Positions 36,891-44,556 of a DNA stretch of 64,000 nt are shown one piece after another. The translations under genes and the position numbers were made by a program. How positions within the stretch are numbered: the first letter of the stretch is position 1; the number at the start of each line of letters is the position of its first letter. The stretch covers positions 1-64,000 of the forward strand of contig JAFIGG010000009.1 of assembly GCA_020831485.1 (NCBI GenBank), in the 5' to 3' direction. Source of the DNA: Opitutales bacterium. GTDB lineage: Bacteria; Verrucomicrobiota; Verrucomicrobiia; Opitutales; Oceanipulchritudinaceae. The notes under the pieces were generated by a model. It had not been told where the DNA came from and made no database searches. It was given only the letters and a program-made list of their open reading frames with translations.

Positions 36891-38623
36891 CCATTGAGTG
36901 GATCACAATTGGAGCCTATTTCGGCTTCCTTTTGATTCTCGGCTTCTTTTTTTCCAAGCTTAACCGGAATCTGAGTGACTACATCCGTGGCGGTGCTCAG
37001 GCCACCTGGTGGCTGGCGGGAACCAGCGCGCTGATGGGTGGTATCAGCGCTTTTACCTTCACGGGTAACGCTGCCGCCGCATTTCAGGCCGGCCCCGTCA
37101 TGCTCACGGTTTACCTCGGCAATTGCATAGGTCTGCTCCTGTGCTGGCTGTTTGTTGCCGCTCGCTTGCGCCAGACCAGGGCTTATACGACAGCCGACAT
37201 TATCAGGCAGCGTTTCGGCCCTGAGGCGGAGTCAATTTCGGTGGTTTTCGGGGTCGTTCTTGCCCCGGTCAACGCAGCGATTCAACTGTGGGCCTTGTCG
37301 ACCTTTCTCAGTGCAGTGTTCGGCCTGCCTATTCTGCCCACGATTGTAACCATTGGCTCGGTTGTTCTGGTTTATTCGACGACGGGTGGACGCTGGGCGG
37401 TGATGGCGACCGACTTTCTGCAAAGCCTGATCCTGCTGCCGGTCACACTGCTCCTTGCCTACCTGGCCCTTCGTTACGTTGGAGGCTGGGAGGGCTTTAT
37501 GGTCTACTGGTCGGACCCATCCATCCAGCAGGATTTCAAATTTATCAAAGAGCCCGGAGAATTTTCGGGCGATCGCTTTACCCTCGGCTGGATCGGCGCG
37601 GTTTTGATCCTGCAGGTTTCGACCTTCATCAGCATGAATACGGCGGGTCGCTTTTTGTCCGTGAAAGACGGACGGGAGGCCAGTCGCTCAGCTCTGCTGT
37701 CGCTGGTATTGATGACCGCTGGAGCCGTTGTCTGGGTCTTGCCAGCTATTGTCGCCCGTTTCCGTTTCGAGGAAAAAGTCATGGCCGTCGGGCTCGATAA
37801 CCCGGCAGAAGCCGCATACTCCATAGCCGCGCTTGAGCTGCTGCCCAACGGTCTGGTTGGGCTGATGATCGTGGCTATGCTCGCAGCGACTATGAGCAGC
37901 ATGGACACCGGCTTGAACTCGATGACCGGAGCGATTGTGCGCAATTTGATTCAACCCGCCCGCCAGCTATACGGGGCGAAGGGGCTTTCCGACAAAGCCA
38001 ATGTCTGGGTCTGCAGACTGGTGACGACACTGCTGGGTGGCACCATTATCTGTTATGCGATCATAATGGCTACCCAGAACAGTTTTGAGCTCTTCGATGC
38101 CTTCCTGATTCTGAACTCGACGATTGGCCTGCCGCTTGGAATCCCCCTTATTGCGGGCCTGTTCATTAAGCGGCTGCCACGATCATCGTATTTTGTGATG
38201 ATAGGAATCTGCGCGCTGCCGTCCATTTACACTTACTGGGATGGCGCGATAAACGACAATATGTGGAGCATGCAGGAGAGAACTTTCCTCATTTGCGCCG
38301 CCGCTTTGCTGTCCCTGCTGGTCTGCATGCCTTTTTACCGCTACAGCGCGGACAGCTACAAGAGCCGGGTGGACAAATTGTTTGTCCTGATGCGAACCCC
38401 GGTCGATTTTACCACAGAAATCGGCGAGAGCCGTGACCATCAGCAGCTTCAGGTCCTTGGAACGGCCGCGCTGGTTGCAGGCTTGTTTCTGAGCCTCTTC
38501 ATATTTTTGCCAAATCCCCTCTGGGGCCGCTTGTCCATTGGATTTGTTGCTGGATTCGTGCTCTTTGTCGGACTCTTCCTTCGCTGGATCGCAGGTCGCC
38601 AATTAAGAAAAAATGCAGGTTAA
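36887..38623 (+). CDS. Sodium:solute symporter (SSS family), copy 2
   Basis: A 578-residue transporter, clearly paralogous to the one at 31875: KLNRNLSDYIRGGAQATWW, SAFTFTGNAAAAF, VYSTTGGRWAVMATDFLQSL, MLAATMSSMDTGLNSMTGAIVRN. About 13 spans sit in the inner membrane. The ATGA overlap with the PL8 gene shows coupled translation. Two related symporters in one locus suggest uptake of two different products, or different affinities. Confidence 0.9.
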   Translation: MTIEWITIGAYFGFLLILGFFFSKLNRNLSDYIRGGAQATWWLAGTSALMGGISAFTFTGNAAAAFQAGPVMLTVYLGNCIGLLLCWLFVAARLRQTRAYTTADIIRQRFGPEAESISVVFGVVLAPVNAAIQLWALSTFLSAVFGLPILPTIVTIGSVVLVYSTTGGRWAVMATDFLQSLILLPVTLLLAYLALRYVGGWEGFMVYWSDPSIQQDFKFIKEPGEFSGDRFTLGWIGAVLILQVSTFISMNTAGRFLSVKDGREASRSALLSLVLMTAGAVVWVLPAIVARFRFEEKVMAVGLDNPAEAAYSIAALELLPNGLVGLMIVAMLAATMSSMDTGLNSMTGAIVRNLIQPARQLYGAKGLSDKANVWVCRLVTTLLGGTIICYAIIMATQNSFELFDAFLILNSTIGLPLGIPLIAGLFIKRLPRSSYFVMIGICALPSIYTYWDGAINDNMWSMQERTFLICAAALLSLLVCMPFYRYSADSYKSRVDKLFVLMRTPVDFTTEIGESRDHQQLQVLGTAALVAGLFLSLFIFLPNPLWGRLSIGFVAGFVLFVGLFLRWIAGRQLRKNAG

Positions 38624-38736
38624 ATGGCGAGAATGACAAAAAAGAACAAAAGTGTGCTAAACCGACTTTTTTGCTTGCGCTCAATTTTTGCTCAGCTAAG
38701 TTCTGGCTAGTTTCTAACCTCAACTCACTCTTCGTT

Positions 38737-39594
38737 ATGAGATTATCCCCTCTGTATATCCTGTTTATTGCTGTTTCACTTCCCTTGGCCGGATTCGGCC
38801 AATCTATCTTTTTTACCGATTTTGAATCCGATGCTGTGGGCGCGACGACGGCGGACGGCGATGTTACAGGGTTCTTTGCGGACCGCCCGGGCGGGATTAT
38901 CCGCGATAGCTCGGTAAGTGCGCCCTTTGGTTCCGGAAACCAGTACTTTGAATTTTCGGGTGAGAGTTCAAGGGCAATTGTTTCCGGAGCAACAACTCCG
39001 GATTTCGAAAATTCTCTCGTGGGACTTTCCGTGAGCTTTTTTGACTCTGGACTCGGCACTGCAGGCTTTGGCACGCGCCTGGGACTTGGAACAGGGCAAT
39101 ATGCGGATACCCAGGACTTGAACGGTCCCGGAAGCCTGTTTTCGGTACGCTTTCGTTCCAGTAACGGAACTGTTAATGCCGACGCCAACACAAGCGTAGT
39201 ATCTGGGGCGCTCGGGGGATACAGCCTTAATACAGGCTACAGGGTTAACTATATCTTTAATCTGACAGCAGAGTCTCAATTGGTGGAAGGTATCGACGGC
39301 AGTACAGTCAATCTTGCGCCGATGCAGGCTGCATTCGGTATGATGAATCTCAACACGAACGACTATTCTAATCTGGTAGTGCTCGAGACAAGTAACTCTA
39401 TTGATAACACTCTAGCAGTTGTCTTTCGCAACTTTTCGGGTGACGCGACGGTGGCTTACTACGACGATCTGTCCATCTCCAATGTGTCCCCAATCCCTGA
39501 GCCTTCCACCTATGCAGCTATTTTTGGCCTTGGTGCTCTGGCCTTCGTATTCTTTCGTCGCCGGGTCTCCAGGCGCCATGATGGCGCAGCCTGA
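38737..39594 (+). CDS. PEP-CTERM protein with single 'FESD' beta-sandwich module
   Basis: A 285-residue exported protein. The ATG at 38737 gives a signal peptide (MRLSPLYILFIAVSLPLAGFGQ); upstream in-frame residues look unrelated. One module spans about residues 24-250 (FFTDFESDAVGATTADG, PFGSGNQYFEF, LAVVFRNFSGDATVAYYDDLSIS). The same module occurs in three copies in the protein at 44557. The C-terminus is a PEP-CTERM sorting signal: IPEPSTY, a hydrophobic stretch, then FFRRR. PEP-CTERM proteins are processed by exosortase and tied to exopolysaccharide surfaces. It probably binds glycan at the cell envelope; no catalytic motif is seen. Confidence 0.78.
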   Translation: MRLSPLYILFIAVSLPLAGFGQSIFFTDFESDAVGATTADGDVTGFFADRPGGIIRDSSVSAPFGSGNQYFEFSGESSRAIVSGATTPDFENSLVGLSVSFFDSGLGTAGFGTRLGLGTGQYADTQDLNGPGSLFSVRFRSSNGTVNADANTSVVSGALGGYSLNTGYRVNYIFNLTAESQLVEGIDGSTVNLAPMQAAFGMMNLNTNDYSNLVVLETSNSIDNTLAVVFRNFSGDATVAYYDDLSISNVSPIPEPSTYAAIFGLGALAFVFFRRRVSRRHDGAA

Positions 39595-39613
39595 GCTTTG
39601 TTTCTTTTCTATA

Positions 39614-39631
39614 GCCAGTGTTTCAACTGGC
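39614..39631 (+). other. Hairpin between PEP-CTERM and PL8-2 genes
   Basis: GCCAGT-GTTTCA-ACTGGC, a perfect 6-bp stem, lies 20 bases after the PEP-CTERM stop and 25 before the next ATG. It has no T-run of note. It could be a weak terminator or an mRNA-stability hairpin that sets different amounts of the flanking products. Confidence 0.35.
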
Positions 39632-39655
39632 CTTACTCTCAACTAATTGTTCATT

Positions 39656-42082
39656 ATGCTACCCCCGCAAAATCGAAAATTTCTGCGCTTTCTTCTTGCC
39701 TGTATACTGGGAATATTCGGCGCATCTTCTGTGTTGGCTCAGGACTGGCAGGAACTGCAGGATCGCTTGCTGGATCGCTATCTGGGCCAGGCCAGTGCCA
39801 CGGATGTGCAGCTGGCTCTGCAGACAATCACTCCGGACGGGTCTTTTGGCGACTTGAATTACTCGCAGTCTGCTTTGGGTGCCTACCGGGAGCACATTTC
39901 CAGAGTGATCGATTTGATTGCGGCGGCTTATGCGAATGGACAAGGCAGTCCGGATCCCGATTTGTATGACGCCTCGGTCAGTGCGCTGACTTGGTGGTTG
40001 GAAGAAGACTACATCGCTTCGAACTGGTGGAACACTTACATCGGGTTTCCCTCCGATCTGGCTAAAGTGACACCGGTGATTGGCTCCGACTTGGAGAGTT
40101 CGGATCCGACAGTTTATGAAATGCTGATCGCTTATCACCGCAGGGTTCACGATTTTCTCCTGGACAGTCCCATGGGGGGCGGGGCCAACTTGTCCGATAT
40201 GGGCTATTACTCTTTGATTGGGGCGGTTGTTTCCGAAGACAGGGAGTGGCTGGATTCTCTCGTTGAAAATGCCTTTCAAGAGGCCATTCGCGTTGTTGGA
40301 AAGGATGAAGAGTTCGAAGGATGGCAGGTGGATGCCTCCATGCATGCCCATGGGCCGCAGTTGCACAACGCTACGTACGGTTCCGAGTTGATGAACTCGG
40401 CCAGTCGCACGGTCAGTCTGTTCCGTGGAACGGACCTCGATTTGGGCGAAGAGGCATTGGAGCTGTTGGTATGGCAGCTCCTCGAAGGAGTGCGGCCAAT
40501 GATTGTTGGCAACTGGTTTGATTACAATGCATCGGGTCGTGGCGTATCCCGTCCGAGCGCATACAGGCGTGCAAGAAATTATCTGGACGCAATCGACATT
40601 GTCATCGCGATGGAACCGGAGCAGGTGAACGAACTGCAGGCATTGCGGCATGAGATTTCAGTCGATACCACTGGCGGCGTCTTCACCGATATAGGTATAC
40701 GTAACTTTTTCAGGAGCGATTTTGTCACTCGAAAAACTCCGCAGCATTATACCTCTGTGCGGATGATCTCTAACCGAACCAATCGAAATGAGACTGGCAA
40801 TGAGGAAGGCCGCGCGAACCGGTATTTTGGAGATGGAATCCATTTTACGCTTATCCACGGCGATGAATATGACCAGATCCCGGCCATCTGGAACTTTGAG
40901 CGCTTGCCTGGCCTCACCGCCCGTCAGTCGGGCAATGTTCGCCCCAACAATATATGGGGTGAGCGGGGTCGGGCGACCTTTGCAGGCAGCCTCAGTGATG
41001 GTGCGACCGGACTCGCTGCCATGCGCAAGGACTTTGATACTCTCCAGGGCTGGAAGTCCTGGTTTATACTGGACGAAGGCGTTCTCGCACTGGGCAGTGA
41101 CTTTCAGATTAATCCACGCTTCCCCGGTGATATTAATACCACTGTGAACCAGACTCGAAAAGTAGGGGATATTCATTACCTTAACGCCTCCGGTCAGCAG
41201 ATTACGGAATCGGCTGAAGTGGATGCTCAGATCAACGGCGAGAGCTGGGTCTGGCACCGCGATGTGGGTTACTATTTTCCGGATGGCAACGATACCATTT
41301 ACTTGAGTGCAGAAACCCGTCAGGGTGATTGGTCGGATATCGGCACCAGCCATGGGACGCACACTGACGATGTCTTTGAACTCTATATCAATCATGGTGA
41401 GTTTCCCTCCGGTGGAGCATACATATACTGGACTTTTCCGGGAGTGACCGCAGAAGACATGGCCACCCGCGTCGAGAGCTTGCCGGTTACCGTTTTACAG
41501 CAGGATGAAATAGCGCACGCCGTGCACCATGCGCGAACCGGCGCCGTATATGCCGCATTTTTTGAGGCGGGAACGATCTCCGTCGATGAGTACCATTCCA
41601 TTTCTGTCGATAAGCCGGCTCTGGTCATGCTCGCCCAGGATGGCGGTCAGTGGGTTTTGTCGGTTGTCGATCCCAATCAAAGTGAGCAGGAATTGACGGT
41701 CGAGCTAGCCGGTTGGCAGTGGTTCGAGGGAGATAATGGCAACCTGCTTGAATCCGTTTCCATGACCCTGCCCGGTGGCGATTATAGCGGAGACGCGGCC
41801 CGGAGAGGTTTCGCTATACCTGGCTATCCAAGTTATGAGTTCGATCAAGTTATCGAATTGGTGAGCGGCTGGAGTCTGGTCCCGGGACTTGGCTCCTACA
41901 AACATATCTGGGAGGCATGGGTCTATCACAAGGATCTGGGTTTTCTGTTTGTGCAGCCGCAAGCGGACGGCGCTGCCGCAAACTTTCTTTTCCACCCCGA
42001 CACACAAACCTGGTTCTGGCACAGCCCGGCAAACGAAGGCTGGTTATACAATATGAATAACCACAGCTGGCAGCTTCCTTGA
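39656..42082 (+). CDS. PL8-family polysaccharide lyase with Trp-rich tail, paralogue 2
   Basis: An 808-residue secreted lyase (ATG at 39656; signal peptide to about Ala28-Gln29). The catalytic set is in register with paralogue 1: Asn178 (GGGANLSDM), His232 and Tyr241 (AHGPQLHNATYG), Arg295 (NASGRGVSRP), Glu379 (NRTNRNE). The toroid and three beta domains are followed by a Trp-rich module at about 740-808 (AWVYHKDLGFLF, TWFWHSPANEGWLY). It is probably an exolytic or endolytic lyase for a uronic-acid polymer, held near the surface by its tail. There is no Shine-Dalgarno sequence; the leader is pyrimidine/A-rich. The next PL8 gene begins 26 bases later. Confidence 0.83.
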   Translation: MLPPQNRKFLRFLLACILGIFGASSVLAQDWQELQDRLLDRYLGQASATDVQLALQTITPDGSFGDLNYSQSALGAYREHISRVIDLIAAAYANGQGSPDPDLYDASVSALTWWLEEDYIASNWWNTYIGFPSDLAKVTPVIGSDLESSDPTVYEMLIAYHRRVHDFLLDSPMGGGANLSDMGYYSLIGAVVSEDREWLDSLVENAFQEAIRVVGKDEEFEGWQVDASMHAHGPQLHNATYGSELMNSASRTVSLFRGTDLDLGEEALELLVWQLLEGVRPMIVGNWFDYNASGRGVSRPSAYRRARNYLDAIDIVIAMEPEQVNELQALRHEISVDTTGGVFTDIGIRNFFRSDFVTRKTPQHYTSVRMISNRTNRNETGNEEGRANRYFGDGIHFTLIHGDEYDQIPAIWNFERLPGLTARQSGNVRPNNIWGERGRATFAGSLSDGATGLAAMRKDFDTLQGWKSWFILDEGVLALGSDFQINPRFPGDINTTVNQTRKVGDIHYLNASGQQITESAEVDAQINGESWVWHRDVGYYFPDGNDTIYLSAETRQGDWSDIGTSHGTHTDDVFELYINHGEFPSGGAYIYWTFPGVTAEDMATRVESLPVTVLQQDEIAHAVHHARTGAVYAAFFEAGTISVDEYHSISVDKPALVMLAQDGGQWVLSVVDPNQSEQELTVELAGWQWFEGDNGNLLESVSMTLPGGDYSGDAARRGFAIPGYPSYEFDQVIELVSGWSLVPGLGSYKHIWEAWVYHKDLGFLFVQPQADGAAANFLFHPDTQTWFWHSPANEGWLYNMNNHSWQLP

Positions 42083-42108
42083 ACCTAATCTATTATCCCG
42101 AGTTTATC

Positions 42109-44502
42109 GTGAAACAAATCATCAACAAAATTCTATTCTTCTTTGCAGCGGCAATGTTGTCGCTTCCTTTTACTTCGGCTTTGGCCCAGACAGAGGCTGA
42201 TATCGACGCCCTTCAGCAGGAATTGCGTGCGCGCTATTTTACACCCGTCAATCCGACCTTTGTCAATCAGGCCAGAGTGCGCCTGACGTCGAACGGCACC
42301 TTTTCAGATATAAATTACAGTAGCAACCGCTTGGAAGCATATCAGACTCACTTGGATCGGGTTGGGGTTTTGATTCGCGGCTATACCGCTGGTACTCTTG
42401 CGGGTAATTCCGATTTGCTTGCAGATATCGTTTCTTCTCTCGGCTACTGGCTGGAAGAGGACTACCGCGATTCCAACTGGTGGTGGACTTACATTGGTTT
42501 CCCGGGGCGACTGATTCCGGTGGCTGTGCTGATCGCCGAGGAAATGCGCGAGACCGATACGGAAGTTTACGATGCTTTAATCGCTTATTTTACGCGGGTA
42601 TACAATTACTCTCAGACCAATCCTCATGGCGGTGGTGCCAACATGACCGACATGGGATACCGTGCCTTGGTCGGAGCGATAATGGACCGCAATATCGATC
42701 AGATCAATTTGGTGATTGAGCGGACTTTTGACCGGGCTTTGCTGTTCATGGGCCGAAACAACAATTGGGACGGTTGGCGCGTTGACGGCTCATTCTATGG
42801 CCACGGCGCCCAGTTGCACAATGCAACCTACGGACGGGAAATGGCATTGTCGACTACCCGCGCGGCTACGCTCCTCAAGGACAGCCCCTGGGAGTTTGAC
42901 CGTGAGGTAGTTGACCTACTTGAGCTTGGCATCCTTGAAGGCGTATTGCCAATGAGTTGGGGCGGTTGGTTCGATTTCAATGCCGCTGGACGTGGCGTCA
43001 GTCGTCCGGCAAGCCAGAGCTTTGCGAATGGCTATATCATTATCATCGAAGCCCTGCTTGAACTTGAGCCGAGTGACCCCGAGCGCCTGGAGTTGCTGTT
43101 GGATCGTATTCGACTTGGACCCGATCCTGAGCAGAATTTCCGGGGAACACGCAGTTATATCTACACCGATTTCATGACCCACATCCGTCCGGACTACTAC
43201 ACCTCCGTTCGCATGGTGTCTAATCGGACCAAGCGCAATGAAGGTGCACTCAATGGCGAGGGCATGAAGCACCGCTATTTCGGTGATGGCATTCAGTTTA
43301 CGGTTGTACATGGTGATGAATACTCGACGATTCCTCCTCTGTGGAATTACGCCCGTTTGCCGGGTCTGACCGCGCGTCAGGAAAGTAATTTGACCCCACC
43401 AGCCGTTCTGGGAGAGCGTGGCTCTGCTACCTTTGCAAACAGTTTGACCGATGGCCGTACCGGTCTTGCCGCTATGCGCCTGCAGCACCGCGATACCCGT
43501 GGCTGGAAGACATGGTTTCTCGTCGAAGAGGGCGTGGTTGCGCTGGGAAGCGGTATTCAAGTGACCTCCGGCAATGCCAATGAGCGGGTTCTCACGACTC
43601 TGAATCAGACCCGTCATGGTGGTAATGTCCTTATGGGCACCGATAGCGAGCAGGTTTTGGAACTGCCATTTGAGGAAAATACGGAAAACGCCAACTATGT
43701 TTGGCACCGGGATGTCGGTTACCTGATTCTTGGCGACAATGACCCTTTGACGGTCTCTGCGGAGAACGTCACTGGGAACTGGTCTGAAATAGGTGCCAGC
43801 AGCGGCTCAGTAAGTGGAGATGTTTTCACACTTTATCTGGACCACGGAGTTCAGCCCCAGAGTGCATCCTACAGCTATATGGTCTTGCCCAATGCTTCAT
43901 CGGCAAGGACCCGTGCGCTGTCACAGAATCCGCCGGTGGAAATTATCCGTCAGGATGGCGGCGTTCATGCCGTCAGGCACCGCACCACCGGCGCTGTTTA
44001 TATCGCCTTTCTTCAGGCCGATGAGGTTGGCATTGGCGGTGACGTCACGGTAGCCGCCAGTCATCCGGTTTTGGTCCAGATGGTGCCGGATAAGGGTGAA
44101 TGGAAAGTGCTCGTTTCGGATCCCCATTTCAACCTGGATTCAGCCACAGTCACCGTCTCCGTCGGAGACTCTGTGACAGAAACGCTGGCGATTGATTTTC
44201 CCGATGGGGATTGGATAGGCGCCCCTGCCAAGGCCCGCGCAGCGGTTCCCGCTCCCAAGCGCTCGCTTGAGGGAGAGAGCCAAACCCGTGGCATTTGGAG
44301 CAATCTAGGTTTTGGCCAATATGTTCCGGTGAACAGCGAGTGGATTTACCACGCGACGGCGGGATGGGCCTACACTGTTACAGATGCCGACCAAAATCTC
44401 TTTTTGAAACCTGCCGAGTCGAATAACTGGATCTGGACCCGCAGTGACCTAGCCGGCTGGGGCTATGATTTTGCTGCCGGAGAATGGCTGCGGTTGGACT
44501 GA
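42109..44502 (+). CDS. PL8-family polysaccharide lyase with Trp-rich tail, paralogue 3
   Basis: A 797-residue secreted lyase. The GTG at 42109 is preferred because it starts directly with a signal peptide (VKQIINKILFFFAAAMLSLP, cleaved near ALA-Q); an earlier TTG at 42079 overlaps the preceding stop and adds 10 residues. The active-site residues match its paralogues: Asn178 (GGGANMTDM), His232 and Tyr241 (GHGAQLHNATYG), Arg295 (NAAGRGVSRP), Glu378 (NRTKRNE). The final 70 residues are the Trp-rich module (SEWIYHATAGWAYT, NNWIWTRSDLAGWGY). Tandem arrangement with paralogue 2 points to duplication and perhaps different cut sites on one polymer. Confidence 0.83.
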   Translation: MKQIINKILFFFAAAMLSLPFTSALAQTEADIDALQQELRARYFTPVNPTFVNQARVRLTSNGTFSDINYSSNRLEAYQTHLDRVGVLIRGYTAGTLAGNSDLLADIVSSLGYWLEEDYRDSNWWWTYIGFPGRLIPVAVLIAEEMRETDTEVYDALIAYFTRVYNYSQTNPHGGGANMTDMGYRALVGAIMDRNIDQINLVIERTFDRALLFMGRNNNWDGWRVDGSFYGHGAQLHNATYGREMALSTTRAATLLKDSPWEFDREVVDLLELGILEGVLPMSWGGWFDFNAAGRGVSRPASQSFANGYIIIIEALLELEPSDPERLELLLDRIRLGPDPEQNFRGTRSYIYTDFMTHIRPDYYTSVRMVSNRTKRNEGALNGEGMKHRYFGDGIQFTVVHGDEYSTIPPLWNYARLPGLTARQESNLTPPAVLGERGSATFANSLTDGRTGLAAMRLQHRDTRGWKTWFLVEEGVVALGSGIQVTSGNANERVLTTLNQTRHGGNVLMGTDSEQVLELPFEENTENANYVWHRDVGYLILGDNDPLTVSAENVTGNWSEIGASSGSVSGDVFTLYLDHGVQPQSASYSYMVLPNASSARTRALSQNPPVEIIRQDGGVHAVRHRTTGAVYIAFLQADEVGIGGDVTVAASHPVLVQMVPDKGEWKVLVSDPHFNLDSATVTVSVGDSVTETLAIDFPDGDWIGAPAKARAAVPAPKRSLEGESQTRGIWSNLGFGQYVPVNSEWIYHATAGWAYTVTDADQNLFLKPAESNNWIWTRSDLAGWGYDFAAGEWLRLD

Positions 44503-44556
44503 TCATTACCTGAATAAACTATTCCTGAAACTGTTAAACCTTCGAGACTATTGAAA

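Noticed and set aside
34719-44502. A sulfated-glycosaminoglycan locus
   Set aside because: No sulfatase or anaerobic sulfatase maturase is in the window, so chondroitin sulfate or heparin cannot be supported; only a PL8-type polymer in general.
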